From Pseudomonas fluorescens (GTDB taxonomy: Bacteria > Pseudomonadota > Gammaproteobacteria > Pseudomonadales > Pseudomonadaceae), in the NCBI RefSeq assembly GCF_001623525.1, contig NZ_CP015225.1:434001-498000 (forward strand): a DNA stretch of 64,000 bases, written 5' to 3'. This document shows, piece after piece, positions 52,040 to 61,463 of this stretch; the first letter of the stretch is position 1; every line of letters starts with the position of its first letter. The notes under the pieces are model-generated. The model searched no databases. It saw only the letters and a list, made by a program, of their open reading frames with translations, and was not told where the DNA came from. The position numbers and the translations under genes are program-made.

Positions 52040-54148
52040 TCAGCGAGCGTTGGCTTGTTGTAATTGAGTTGATGTGAAGCGGTTTTCCACTTGGGCGATC
52101 TGGGTGAGCAGCGCCGGTACGTCGAGAATCAACGCCACCGCGCCACTGCCCAGGATGGTCGAGCCACTGATGCCGCGAAGGGCACCAAACAGCTTGCCCA
52201 GCGGCTTGATCACGGTCTGGAATTCACCCAGCAAGTCATCCACCACCAGCCCGGCCTTGAGTTCGGCGTAGCGCACCACCACCACGTTCTGCCGGCGAGC
52301 GGGCGGGCCTTCGTGGCTGAAGTGATCGCGCAGGTAGACCAGGGGCAGCACCTCGCCGCGCAGGTCGAGATAGCCCTGTTCGCGGCTGGCGACCCCATCG
52401 TTCTCGCTCAGCTCGATGCATTCCTGGACCATGTCCAGCGGAATGACATAGGTTGACTGACCGATGCCCACCAGAAATCCATTGATGATCGCCAGGGTCA
52501 GCGGCAGGCGGATACGCACCACGGTACCCTTGCCGGGCTGGCTGTCGAGGTCGACGGTGCCGCGCAGCAGGGTGATGTTGCGCTTGACCACGTCCATGCC
52601 CACGCCACGCCCCGAAAGGTTGGTCACGGCCTGGGCGGTGGAAAAACCGGGCTCGAAGATCAGGTTGTAGATCTCCTGGTCGGTCGGGCTCGCGCCGGGG
52701 GAGACCAGGCCGCGCTCCTGGGCTTTTTCCAGGATCCGGTCACGGTTCAGGCCGGCGCCGTCGTCGGCGATTTCCAGCACGATGCTGCCCGAGTCGTGAT
52801 AGGCGTTGAGGTGCAGGTGCCCCTTGGCCGGTTTGCCCGCCGCCAGCCGGGCCTCGGCGGTTTCAATGCCGTGGTCCATGGCGTTGCGCAGCAGGTGCAT
52901 GAGCGGGTCGCCGATTTTTTCCACCACGGTCTTGTCCAGTTCGGTCTCTGCGCCGCTGATGATCAGGTCGATGTCCTTGCCCAGCTCCTGGCTGACATCG
53001 CGCACCACCCGACGGAACCGGTTGAAGGTTTCGCCGATGGGGATCATGCGCAGGCGCAGGGCGCCGTCGAGGATTTCTTCCACCAGTGACGACACCGTCG
53101 AGGTGGATTCCTGCAACGGATCGTTATGGCAGGTGCGGGCCAACAGGCTGGCACCGGCGCTGGCGATGACCAGTTCGCCCACCAGGTTGATCAGTTCATC
53201 GAGCTTGTCGGCATTGACACGCACATAGGTGCCGTCCTTGGCCTTGCTGTCGCTGCTCACCGCTTGTTTGTCGGTGGCGATCTGGGCGGGCATGCGTGGT
53301 GTCTTGCGCTGGTCGGACAACAACTCGCCGGTGGCGACCAATGCGGTGGTTTCCTCGGCCGGTTCCGGCGACGTCGTGACCAGGCCGGTGTTGGCCTGGG
53401 GCGCGATGTCGTCGTCCTGGGCAACGATCTCGATCTCGCAGTCTTCCCGGACGAAATCGAACACTTCATTGATCGCGCCGTGGCCGGCGGCCGAGCGAAA
53501 CTCGATGTCGAAACCCAGGTAGCAGGACTCGGCGTCCCAGGCATCGGCGGCGGGCAGGGCGTCGGTCAAGGTGGTGATGTCGACGATTTCACCCAGGGTT
53601 TGCAGGTAGCGCAGGAACGACAGAGGGTCCATGCCGTTGCGGAACACGTCCTGGCCGAAACGCAGGGAGATGTGCCAGAGGCGCGTTTCGCCGGGTTCAC
53701 GGGTTTCGGTGTTCTGGGCGGGCGTTGGGGCCGTGGCCGGCGAGGGCGCCTGGTACTCCTGCAGGATCTGGCACAGTTCCACTTCCCGTTGCAGGGCCGG
53801 TGGCGGTAGCGCTCCGCCCTGGTTGGCGGCCACGTTGATCAGCTCCAGCATGTGATCGCTGGACTTGAGCAGTACCGCGATCAGGCCTGCGTCCACTTCG
53901 ACGCTGCCGTTGCGCAGGCGATCGAGCACGTCTTCGACGATGTGGGTGAAGCTGACGATCGGTTCCAGGCCGAACAGCCCGGCCGAGCCCTTGATCGTGT
54001 GCGCCGCCCGGAAGATCGCGCCGATGGCGTCATCGTCGCCGGGGTCGGTTTCCAGTTGCAGCAGCGACTCTTCCATCGCTTGCAACTGTTCCCGTGCCTC
54101 GACGATGAACGTCTGTTGTGCCTGATCGAGATTGATGCTCACGCTCAT
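52040..54148 (-). CDS. cheA: Chemotaxis histidine kinase CheA
   Basis: Kinase of 702 residues. P1 domain with phosphorylated His50 in RAAHTIKGSAG; a linker region (about 130-300); P3 dimerisation helix; P4 ATP domain with N-box LMHLLRNAMDHGIE, IADDGAGL and SGRGVGMDVV; P5 CheW-like domain (about 560-690). It is phosphorylated under receptor control and passes phosphate to CheY and CheB. 33 bases separate it from the STAS and the receptor gene on either side. Confidence 0.94.
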   Translation of the reverse strand: MSVSINLDQAQQTFIVEAREQLQAMEESLLQLETDPGDDDAIGAIFRAAHTIKGSAGLFGLEPIVSFTHIVEDVLDRLRNGSVEVDAGLIAVLLKSSDHMLELINVAANQGGALPPPALQREVELCQILQEYQAPSPATAPTPAQNTETREPGETRLWHISLRFGQDVFRNGMDPLSFLRYLQTLGEIVDITTLTDALPAADAWDAESCYLGFDIEFRSAAGHGAINEVFDFVREDCEIEIVAQDDDIAPQANTGLVTTSPEPAEETTALVATGELLSDQRKTPRMPAQIATDKQAVSSDSKAKDGTYVRVNADKLDELINLVGELVIASAGASLLARTCHNDPLQESTSTVSSLVEEILDGALRLRMIPIGETFNRFRRVVRDVSQELGKDIDLIISGAETELDKTVVEKIGDPLMHLLRNAMDHGIETAEARLAAGKPAKGHLHLNAYHDSGSIVLEIADDGAGLNRDRILEKAQERGLVSPGASPTDQEIYNLIFEPGFSTAQAVTNLSGRGVGMDVVKRNITLLRGTVDLDSQPGKGTVVRIRLPLTLAIINGFLVGIGQSTYVIPLDMVQECIELSENDGVASREQGYLDLRGEVLPLVYLRDHFSHEGPPARRQNVVVVRYAELKAGLVVDDLLGEFQTVIKPLGKLFGALRGISGSTILGSGAVALILDVPALLTQIAQVENRFTSTQLQQANAR

Positions 54149-54181
54149 ATCCTTTGTCGTGTCCGACGTATTGCAGCAGCC

Positions 54182-54466
54182 CTAGGCAACCAGGTTGCAC
54201 AGGGCAAGTGTTTCCATGACGGCCTTGCTCTGGCCGGTCAATGTCAGTTGGGTGCCGGCCTTGGCGGCCTCGCGTTGTACCATCAGCAGCAGTTGCAGGC
54301 CGGCGCCGTCCATCTCGGTGATCTGCGACAGATCAAGGGCCATCCGCGGTGTTGCGCCCAGCTGCGGTAACCATTGCGCGGCCAGGTCGGCGGCGGTGTA
54401 GATCGTCAGCTCGCCGTCGATGTGCACCTGGGCGGTGTCATCCTGTGTTTCGTAGTGCAACGACAT
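54182..54466 (-). CDS. STAS domain protein of the che operon
   Basis: Protein of 94 residues with the SpoIIAA-like STAS fold (VHIDGELTIYTAADLAAQWL, LDLSQITEMDGAGLQLLLMV). In partner-switching antagonists the loop has a phosphorylated Ser in D-S-[SA]-G; here it reads DGAG, so no Ser is available. It may be a fixed-state binding module for the kinase or a receptor. Placed between cheY and cheA. Confidence 0.82.
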   Translation of the reverse strand: MSLHYETQDDTAQVHIDGELTIYTAADLAAQWLPQLGATPRMALDLSQITEMDGAGLQLLLMVQREAAKAGTQLTLTGQSKAVMETLALCNLVA

Positions 54467-54481
54467 GGGCGCCTCCGCTCA

Positions 54482-54850
54482 TCAAGGAAGAATCAGCTTG
54501 GATACCGCCGCCAGCATCTGCGCCGGCTGGAACGGCTTGACCACCCAGGCCTTGGCTCCGGCGGCCTGGCCTTCCTGTTTCTTCGATTCCTGGGATTCGG
54601 TGGTGAGCATGATGATTGGCGTGAACTTGTAGCTGGCCAGCTTCTTGACCTCCTTGACGAAGGTGATGCCGTCCATGTTGGGCATGTTCACGTCACTGAT
54701 GATCAGGTGCACTTTCTGGCCATTGAGTTTGCCCAGGGCATCCTTGCCATCGTTGGCTTCGATCACGTCATAGCCGGCACTTTTCAACGCGATGCCGACC
54801 ACCTGCCGAACGCTCGCGGAGTCGTCGACAACCAATACACTTTTAGCCAT
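54482..54850 (-). CDS. cheY: Chemotaxis response regulator CheY
   Basis: Single receiver domain of 122 residues with Asp9-Asp10, phospho-acceptor Asp53 in ISDVNMP, Thr in MLTTES and Lys in VVKPFQP. It receives phosphate from CheA. The ATG at 54850 is the only one that fits receiver length; a longer frame overlaps the receptor gene. Confidence 0.93.
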   Translation of the reverse strand: MAKSVLVVDDSASVRQVVGIALKSAGYDVIEANDGKDALGKLNGQKVHLIISDVNMPNMDGITFVKEVKKLASYKFTPIIMLTTESQESKKQEGQAAGAKAWVVKPFQPAQMLAAVSKLILP

Positions 54851-54861
54851 GAACGGCGCTC

Positions 54862-56073
54862 CTAAAAGAAGGTGATTTCCTGTGAAGTCTGTTGCGCGGC
54901 CGAGTCGCCGTGGTGATTGCGGCGTTGCTCGTCGGTGGCGTAAGTGGTTTCCATGCGCGCCAGCCATTGGCGAGCGTCGATGGAAACGGCTTGTTCGGGC
55001 GACTGGCTGGCCTGCTGCATGTGCACATGCAGGTCCTCGATGTTGTCGCGCACGTGGCTGAGGATCTGGCTGACCCGATCCTGGAATTGCAGGCTGACCA
55101 GCACCTCGGTGAGTTCATCGCGGATGCCGAAGCTCTCCCGCTGCAGCATGTCGGCCGAGTCGGCCAAGCTGCCGGTGACACTCTTGAAGCGCTCCAGCAC
55201 CTGCTGGATGCTTTGCTCGGAGGCACTGACCGAATGGCTGTCCTGGTCCGCGCCGCTGGACGCGGCATGCACCAGTTGGGTGATGGCGGTGTTGATGATG
55301 TCGACCTTGGCCGACATCTGCTGGCCGGTCTCGCTGGACTTGCTCGAGAGGCTGCGCACGGCGTCGGCCACCACGGCAAAGCCACGCCCGGCCTCGCCGG
55401 CACGGGCGGCTTCGATGGCGGCGTTGAGGGCCAGCAGGTTGGTCTGCGCGGCAATCGCCGCGACATCGGCGGCCATGGTCCGCAGTTCCCCGGTATAGGC
55501 CGTCAGGTTGCGTACCTGGGCCAGGGTTTCATCGCGGCTGGCCTGGGTGGCCTTCAGCGAATCGATGACCTTGACCAGTTCACTTTCGCTCTGGGCCAGC
55601 ACCTGCACGGCACCGCCACTGCTGCTGCCGGCCAACTCACCGGCGGCCAGTTGCGAGGCTTGCACGGTCTCTTCCAGGCGCGAAGAAATGCCGGTGAAGC
55701 GGCTGGTCAGCGAGACGATTGCGGTTTCGGTCTGCTGCCGAGAGCTTTCGACCTGCTTGGCCCAGATCGGCATGGCGCCGAGAATGACTTCGTTGAGTTG
55801 CTCGCTGGCTTTATGGGCCAGATGCTCGCTGGCTTGCAGGTCGTTGCGGGCCATGGCGGCGATGGCGCTGTCGAACTGCTGACGTTGCGAACGCGCACCC
55901 CATACACCAGCACCGACACCAACGGCCAGGAGGGCAACAGCCAGGATGATGTTTTGTACACTTGGACCATTGAGCAGTAAGACGCCAACGGCAGCAACGA
56001 AAGCGACGAGCACTGTGTTCCAGAGGATGCGAGGTGGTTGAGCGAAGGAATGACCGTGTGGGTACGACGTCAT
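54862..56073 (-). CDS. Methyl-accepting chemotaxis-type protein with CheZ-like motif
   Basis: Protein of 403 residues and first gene of the operon. Two N-terminal membrane helices (about 18-34, 41-58) leave almost no periplasmic part and no HAMP is recognised. A signalling hairpin follows, with [20 protein letters not shown] at about 206-225. Near the C-terminus [11 protein letters not shown] carries Asp332 and Gln336, spaced as the catalytic FQDxxxQ of CheZ, and the protein ends in QEITFF. It could both signal and act on CheY phosphate; the second role is inference. AAGGACC precedes the ATG at 56073. Confidence 0.82.
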   Translation of the reverse strand: MTSYPHGHSFAQPPRILWNTVLVAFVAAVGVLLLNGPSVQNIILAVALLAVGVGAGVWGARSQRQQFDSAIAAMARNDLQASEHLAHKASEQLNEVILGAMPIWAKQVESSRQQTETAIVSLTSRFTGISSRLEETVQASQLAAGELAGSSSGGAVQVLAQSESELVKVIDSLKATQASRDETLAQVRNLTAYTGELRTMAADVAAIAAQTNLLALNAAIEAARAGEAGRGFAVVADAVRSLSSKSSETGQQMSAKVDIINTAITQLVHAASSGADQDSHSVSASEQSIQQVLERFKSVTGSLADSADMLQRESFGIRDELTEVLVSLQFQDRVSQILSHVRDNIEDLHVHMQQASQSPEQAVSIDARQWLARMETTYATDEQRRNHHGDSAAQQTSQEITFF

Positions 56074-56300
56074 GGTTCGGTCCTTGAACAGAGTTTCTAA
56101 CAGGTTATTTGCGAATAACTGGTTATCTGCGACCTCTACTCGGACTTTAAGACCGGCTGTCCGATACCGGTATTGCATAGGCATTGGCCTACACAGTACG
56201 TGGCACTGTGCTATTTCAGGTTAGACGCAGTCTGGGAAATGTCGAATGCACCCGACGAAGGTATGAGCCACCTGGCGAGGGAGAGGGCGCACGGGCCTTT

Positions 56301-56431
56301 GTGGCGAGGGAGCTTGCTCCCGCTGGAGCGCGAAGCGGTCCCAAACTTGGCGGGTGCGGTTGGCCTGAAAGATTGCGTGTTTAGGTTTTGGGGCTGCTGC
56401 GCAGCCCAGCGGGAGCAAGCTCCCTCGCCAC
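56301..56431. repeat. Palindromic repeat, GTGGCGAGGGAGC family
   Basis: Full copy: GTGGCGAGGGAGCTTGCTCC at one end, GGGAGCAAGCTCCCTCGCCA at the other, with GCGCGAAGCG and GGGCTGCTGCGCAGCCC inner palindromes. It fills the middle of the 443-base gap between the che operon and the MATE gene, which also must hold the che promoter (56074-56300); no clear promoter box was recognised. Confidence 0.85.
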
Positions 56432-56516
56432 GAAAAACGGACATCTTCCGAAACAGAATCCATGGATTGCGCTAAATTACCCCGCATTGGATTTCGAACC
56501 TGCCATCAGAGCCCCC

Positions 56517-57863
56517 ATGCCCACCCAGCCCCTCTGGAAAACCTACCTCCTGTTCCTGGCCCCTATGGTCTTGTCCAATTTCCTGCAGTCCATGTCTGGC
56601 ACGTTCAACAGCATCTACATCGGCCAGATGCTCGGTACCCAGGCCTTGGCGGCGGTGTCGGGCATGTTTCCCATCGTGTTTTTCTTTATCGCATTGGTGA
56701 TTGGCCTCGGCGCGGGGGCGGGTGTGTTGATCGGGCAGGCCTACGGCGCCGGCGAAACCGGGACGGTGAAGGCGATTGCCGGTTCGACCTTGTTGCTGGG
56801 GGCGATCATCGGCCTGGCGGCGGCGGTGCTTGGCAGTGTCTTTGCGCGTCAGGCGTTGCAGGGGCTCGGCACGCCGGCCGATGTGCTGGAGGATGCCGTT
56901 TCCTATGCCCGGGTCATGCTGTGGATCCTGCCGATGTTGCTGATATTTGTGCTGTTTACCCAGCTGCTGCGCGGGGTGAGCGATACGGTGTCACCGATGT
57001 TGGCGCTGCTGACCTCCACCAGTGTCGGGTTGCTGCTCACGCCAGCGTTGATTCGTGGCTGGTTGGGGTTGCCGCAGATGGGCATCCAGAGCGCGGCGCT
57101 GGCGGGGTTGGTGGGGACGGCCTCGGCCATGGCCATGCTGGCGTGGCGCTTGAACCGTCGCGAGCATGCCCTGGCGCCGGACCGGGCGTTGTTCGCGGCG
57201 ATGCGCCTGGACATGGAGATCCTTGGCAAAGTGCTGCGCATAGGCTTGCCCACAGGGTTGCAGATGGTGGTGATCTCGTTGTCCGAGTTGGTCATCCTGA
57301 CGCTGGTCAATAGCCATGGCTCCCAGGCCACGGCGGCCTACGGCGCGGTGACGCAGATCGTCAACTACGTGCAGTTTCCGGCGCTGTCGATCGCCATCAC
57401 CGCTTCGATCCTCGGCGCCCAGGCCATCGGTGCCGGACGCCTGGAGCGCCTGGGGCCGATCCTGCGCACGGGGTTGTTGATCAACCTCTGGCTTACGGGC
57501 GGGTTGGTGGTCCTGGGGTATTTGTTGTCCCACTGGCTGCTGGGGCTGTTCATCACCGACCCGGCGGCACGGGTCCAGGCCGAACACCTGCTGCACATCA
57601 TGCTCTGGAGCCTGCTGGTGTTCGGCTTCCAGGCGATCGTCGGCGGCATCATGCGCGCCAGCGGCACGGTGCTGGTGCCAGTCGCTATCTCGATCTTCTG
57701 TATCGTCGTCGTGCAGGTGCCGGCGGCGTATCTGCTGGACGCTCACTTCGGCCTGCAAGGGGTGTGGGTGGCGTTCCCGGTGGCCTACTTGAGCATGCTG
57801 CTGTTGCAGACGCTGTACTACAAGCAGGTGTGGCAGCATCAGCCGATCGAGCGGTTGGTGTAA
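56517..57863 (+). CDS. MATE family efflux transporter
   Basis: Inner-membrane protein of 448 residues with twelve helices in two MatE halves, which exports cationic drugs or metabolites using H+ or Na+. The start WKTYLLFLAPMVLSNFLQSM and the SLSELVILTLVNSHGSQATA segment in the second half are typical of the NorM-like group. The ATG at 56517 is used, as the frame upstream runs into the repeat. Confidence 0.88.
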   Translation: MPTQPLWKTYLLFLAPMVLSNFLQSMSGTFNSIYIGQMLGTQALAAVSGMFPIVFFFIALVIGLGAGAGVLIGQAYGAGETGTVKAIAGSTLLLGAIIGLAAAVLGSVFARQALQGLGTPADVLEDAVSYARVMLWILPMLLIFVLFTQLLRGVSDTVSPMLALLTSTSVGLLLTPALIRGWLGLPQMGIQSAALAGLVGTASAMAMLAWRLNRREHALAPDRALFAAMRLDMEILGKVLRIGLPTGLQMVVISLSELVILTLVNSHGSQATAAYGAVTQIVNYVQFPALSIAITASILGAQAIGAGRLERLGPILRTGLLINLWLTGGLVVLGYLLSHWLLGLFITDPAARVQAEHLLHIMLWSLLVFGFQAIVGGIMRASGTVLVPVAISIFCIVVVQVPAAYLLDAHFGLQGVWVAFPVAYLSMLLLQTLYYKQVWQHQPIERLV

Positions 57864-57919
57864 CCAACCCACCATTTAATCCTGTGGTCATCACCCGCCA
57901 CGCCGCCACCGAGGATCCG

Positions 57920-58588
57920 ATGCCTGCCAGTCTCCCCACCCCCATTGCCTACCGCGCCTTCCTGTTCGACATGGACGGCACACTGCTCAATTCCATTGCC
58001 GCCGCCGAGCGGATCTGGACGCGCTGGGCCCTGCGCCACGGCGTGGACGTGGCGACATTCCTGCCGACGATCCATGGCGTGCGCGCCATCGACAGCATCA
58101 CCCGCCAGCACCTGCCGGGGGTGGATGCCCAGGCCGAGGCCGAGCAGATTACCCGCGAGGAAATCGAAGACGTCGAAGGCGTGGTGCAGGTGCCCGGTGC
58201 GCAGGCCTTTCTGAACAGCCTGCCGCCAGAGCGCTGGGCAATCGTCACCTCGGCGCCGATGGCACTGGCTTTGCGGCGTATGGAAGCGGCCGGGATCCCA
58301 CGCCCCGCAGTGATGGTCACTGCCGAGGACGTGAGCGACGGCAAGCCCAACCCCGCCTGCTACCGCTTGGCTGCCGAACGCTTGCAGGTGGCACCGCAGA
58401 AATGCCTGGTGTTTGAAGACGCCGAGGCGGGCATTCGGGCTGGCGAGGCGGCGGGGGCGGATGTGCTGGTGGTGACGGCGACGCATACGCACCCGGTGGT
58501 CACCCTTCATCCGCAGATCAAGGATTACCTTGGGCTAGGCATTGAGGTGGATGAGGCCGGCCTGATGCGGTTGCCTTCGATTCTATGA
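57920..58588 (+). CDS. HAD-IA family sugar-phosphatase-like hydrolase
   Basis: Protein of 222 residues with a full HAD set: nucleophile motif FDMDGTLLNS, cap domain about 18-85, motif II VTSAPM, motif III Lys in DGKPNPACY, motif IV FEDAEAGIRAG. It resembles YfbT/HxpA-type sugar phosphatases. GAGGA lies just before the ATG, 56 bases after the MATE gene. Confidence 0.87.
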   Translation: MPASLPTPIAYRAFLFDMDGTLLNSIAAAERIWTRWALRHGVDVATFLPTIHGVRAIDSITRQHLPGVDAQAEAEQITREEIEDVEGVVQVPGAQAFLNSLPPERWAIVTSAPMALALRRMEAAGIPRPAVMVTAEDVSDGKPNPACYRLAAERLQVAPQKCLVFEDAEAGIRAGEAAGADVLVVTATHTHPVVTLHPQIKDYLGLGIEVDEAGLMRLPSIL

Positions 58589-58603
58589 CCGCCGCAGAAC
58601 ACC

Positions 58604-58693
58604 TGTGGGAGCGAGCTTGCTCGCGATAGCGGAGGTTCAGCTTGCATCAGTGCTGAATGTACCGGCGCCATCGCGAGCAGGCTCGCTCCCACA
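58604..58693. repeat. REP doublet (REPIN-type)
   Basis: TGTGGGAGCGAGCTTGCTCG and the mirror GCGAGCAGGCTCGCTCCCAC enclose about 45 bases between the convergent HAD and ppnN genes. Confidence 0.9.
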
Positions 58694-58717
58694 TTGGATC
58701 TGTGGTCTTCGGGTAGG

Positions 58718-60091
58718 TCAGGTCACCACGCGATAGCACGGCACATACGCCGCGCCGCCTGGCAGTTTCATGCGGTGCTGGGCGACGAAGGCCTGGAGCA
58801 GGCGGTCGAGGGGTTCCATGATGGCGGCGTCGCCGTGGATCTCGTAAGGGCCGTGTTCTTCGATCAGGCGGATGCCCTTGTCCTTGACGTTGCCGGCCAC
58901 GATGCCCGAGAACGCCCGGCGCAGGTTGGCCGCCAGTTCGTGGGCGGGCAGGTCGCGGCTCAGGCCCAGGCTGGCCATGTTGGCGTGGGTCGGGTCGAAC
59001 GGGCGCTGGAAGCCTTCGTCGATCTTCAGCAGCCAGTTGAAATGGAAGGCGTCGTTGCGCTCGCGGCGGAACTGCTTGACCTCCTTGAGCCCCTGGGTCA
59101 TCTGCCGCGCCACTTCGGCCGGGTCGTCGATGATGATCTGATAGTGCTTCTGCGCGGCCTCACCCAGGGTTGCACCGACAAATGCATGCAACTGATCGAG
59201 GTACGGCGCGGCGCTTTTCGGTCCGGTGAGCACCACCGGGAACGGCAGGTCCTGGTTGGCCGGGTGCATCAGGATACCCAGCAGGTAGAGGAACTCTTCC
59301 GCCGTACCAGCGCCACCCGGGAAGATGATGATGCCGTGACCGACACGTACGAAAGCCTCGAGGCGTTTCTCGATGTCCGGCAGGATCACCAGCTCATTGA
59401 CGATCGGGTTCGGCGCCTCGGCGGCGATGATGCCTGGCTCCGTCAGGCCCAGGTAGCGACCGCCATGGATACGCTGCTTGGCATGGGCAATGGTGGCGCC
59501 TTTCATCGGGCCTTTCATCACGCCAGGGCCGCAGCCGGTGCAGATATCCAGGCTGCGCAGGCCCAGCTCGTGGCCGACCTTCTTGGTGTATTTGTATTCT
59601 TCGGTGTTGATCGAGTGACCGCCCCAGCACACGACAATTTTCGGCTCCACGCCAGGACGCAAGGTGCGGGCGTTGCGCAGCAGGTGGAAGACGTAGTCGC
59701 TGATGCCCTGGGACGAGCTGAGGTCGATGCGCTGGCTGTCCAGCTCGTTCTCGGTGTAGACGATGTCGCGCAGGGCGCTGAACAGCATTTCCCGGGTGCT
59801 GGCGATCATTTCGCCGTCGACGAACGCGTCGGCCGGCGCGTTCAGCAGCTCCAGGCGCACGCCCCGGTCCTGCTGGTGAATACGGATCTCGAAGTCCTTG
59901 TAGGCTTCCAGGATGGTCTTGGCGTTATCAACATGGGCGCCGGTGTTGAGGATGGCCAGGGCGCACTGGCGGAAGAGGGTATAGATACTGCCGGAACCGG
60001 CTTCGCTCAGTTGCTGGACTTCGCGCTGGGACAAGGTCTCCAGGCTGCCTTTGGGGCTTACCGAGGCGTTGATTACATGTCTTTGATTCAT
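58718..60091 (-). CDS. ppnN: Nucleotide 5'-monophosphate nucleosidase PpnN
   Basis: Protein of 457 residues, the length of E. coli PpnN (YgdH), which splits purine nucleoside monophosphates into base and ribose 5-phosphate and is activated by (p)ppGpp. N-terminal DUF4478 part (about 1-120), LOG domain (about 150-330) with GCGPGVMKGPMKGA and the catalytic PGGAGTAEE, and C-terminal DUF3412 part. All parts are present. Confidence 0.92.
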   Translation of the reverse strand: MNQRHVINASVSPKGSLETLSQREVQQLSEAGSGSIYTLFRQCALAILNTGAHVDNAKTILEAYKDFEIRIHQQDRGVRLELLNAPADAFVDGEMIASTREMLFSALRDIVYTENELDSQRIDLSSSQGISDYVFHLLRNARTLRPGVEPKIVVCWGGHSINTEEYKYTKKVGHELGLRSLDICTGCGPGVMKGPMKGATIAHAKQRIHGGRYLGLTEPGIIAAEAPNPIVNELVILPDIEKRLEAFVRVGHGIIIFPGGAGTAEEFLYLLGILMHPANQDLPFPVVLTGPKSAAPYLDQLHAFVGATLGEAAQKHYQIIIDDPAEVARQMTQGLKEVKQFRRERNDAFHFNWLLKIDEGFQRPFDPTHANMASLGLSRDLPAHELAANLRRAFSGIVAGNVKDKGIRLIEEHGPYEIHGDAAIMEPLDRLLQAFVAQHRMKLPGGAAYVPCYRVVT

Positions 60092-60308
60092 TCAGCTTTC
60101 CTTGAAAACGATGCCATGCACACAACGACGGCATCTTGAAAAAAACGTCCACGCAGAAAGATCGCACGATCCTTGCGCTATCGCCATGGACTTCGATCCA
60201 GACCCGGCGAGTCGGTTGCGATACAAAATGAGCTCCAGCATAGCTAAATCGACCGGGCAGGCGATAATGCGTGACTCTTTTGATGCCGTACAAGGAAATT
60301 GCACCGCG

Positions 60309-60842
60309 ATGTTCGAGATCAAACCGTGGGATAGCGACACCTATCGCAAGCAGACTCGCCGCAGCACCCTGATCATCGCGGTGGTGTTCCTGGCCCTGGC
60401 GATGTTGCTGTCCAGCCTGGCCGTGCTGCTGCTGGGCACGCCCGGAGGCGATAACTTTCGCTTCAATCTCGGCGGGGTGCTTGTCGCGGTGCTGGCAATG
60501 GCTGCGCTGATGCGCCTGTATTTCTGGTCGCAGCCATGGATGGCCGCCGCCGTGTACGGCTGGCAGCTCAAGCGCAGCCTGATGAAAATCACCAACGTGA
60601 TGCACCAGGTGACCGCTGGCGTGCAAGCCCAGGACCCCACCGCTATGAAGCTGCTGCGTTTCTATCACCTGGGGCTGGCCCAGATGCATCAGCTGGACGC
60701 CAACTCCAGCGCCCAGGGCTCCCTGGCGCGAGAGGCCGACGCGCACCTGGCGAAGATGCAGGCGCTGGGCCTGGGCACCGAACAGTCGCGCCTGGAGGCG
60801 AGCTGGATCGAGACGGTGAAGCAGGCCTATCGCGCAGGTTGA
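60309..60842 (+). CDS. DUF3087 family membrane protein
   Basis: Protein of 177 residues with two N-terminal membrane helices (about 19-42, 54-72) and a helical soluble tail (AREADAHLAKMQALGLGTEQ). This layout is that of the DUF3087 family. The ATG at 60309 has AAGGAA upstream. Divergent from ppnN with 217 bases between. No known function. Confidence 0.82.
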   Translation: MFEIKPWDSDTYRKQTRRSTLIIAVVFLALAMLLSSLAVLLLGTPGGDNFRFNLGGVLVAVLAMAALMRLYFWSQPWMAAAVYGWQLKRSLMKITNVMHQVTAGVQAQDPTAMKLLRFYHLGLAQMHQLDANSSAQGSLAREADAHLAKMQALGLGTEQSRLEASWIETVKQAYRAG

Positions 60843-60846
60843 GCGG

Positions 60847-61317
60847 TCAGAGGGTGCCGATGCGGTCGAGCTCGGCTTTCAAGGCCTGGGCATCGAGCTG
60901 GTCGAAGGGCAGGGCAAAAAAGGCCCGGCAGCGGGTTTCGATACGATCCAGGGTGGCATGGAAGGCCTGGCCGATCTGATCATCGCTGCCTCTGACGGTC
61001 GATGGATCGACCAGGCCCCAGTGGGCCTTGATGGCCGGACCGAAGTACACCGGGCAAGCATCGCGAGCGGCGCTGTCGCACACGGTGATGACGATGTCCG
61101 GCGGACTGCCCTCGAACGCGTCGTTACCCTTGCTGCGCAAGCCTTTTACGCTGATACCGGCTTCTTGCAAGGTGCTCAGGCTGCGCGGGAGCACGTGGCC
61201 CTTGGGGAAACTGCCGGCGCTGACGGCCTGGAATCCGGCCGGGGCCAGATGGTTGAACATCGCTTCGCTGAGAATGCTGCGGCAACTGTTGGCTGTGCAC
61301 ATGAAGAGGACTTTCAT
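60847..61317 (-). CDS. arsC: Arsenate reductase, low-molecular-weight phosphatase type
   Basis: Protein of 156 residues of the thioredoxin-coupled class. P-loop CTANSCR with Cys7 and Arg13, the redox pair Cys80 and Cys88 in VCDSAARDACP, and Asp104 in GLVDPS are all seen, so arsenate reduction is likely rather than protein-tyrosine dephosphorylation. No other ars gene lies next to it. Its stop faces the DUF3087 stop, four bases apart. Confidence 0.88.
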   Translation of the reverse strand: MKVLFMCTANSCRSILSEAMFNHLAPAGFQAVSAGSFPKGHVLPRSLSTLQEAGISVKGLRSKGNDAFEGSPPDIVITVCDSAARDACPVYFGPAIKAHWGLVDPSTVRGSDDQIGQAFHATLDRIETRCRAFFALPFDQLDAQALKAELDRIGTL

Positions 61318-61463
61318 CGATCGGCTCCGATAAGCGCAAGGTTGGGCTGCGCCGGAGTATATGCGGACAATCGAATATATGGAATTTCGTATTTGTAGCG
61401 AGGGCGAGGACGAGAGCGGATAGCGCCGGGGCGCAGTACTCTGCGCCCCAACGATTTGCGTGG

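Noticed and set aside
58694..60139. A 481-codon plus-strand frame opposite ppnN.
   Set aside because: The minus strand codes for a complete PpnN; the plus frame is compositional shadow.
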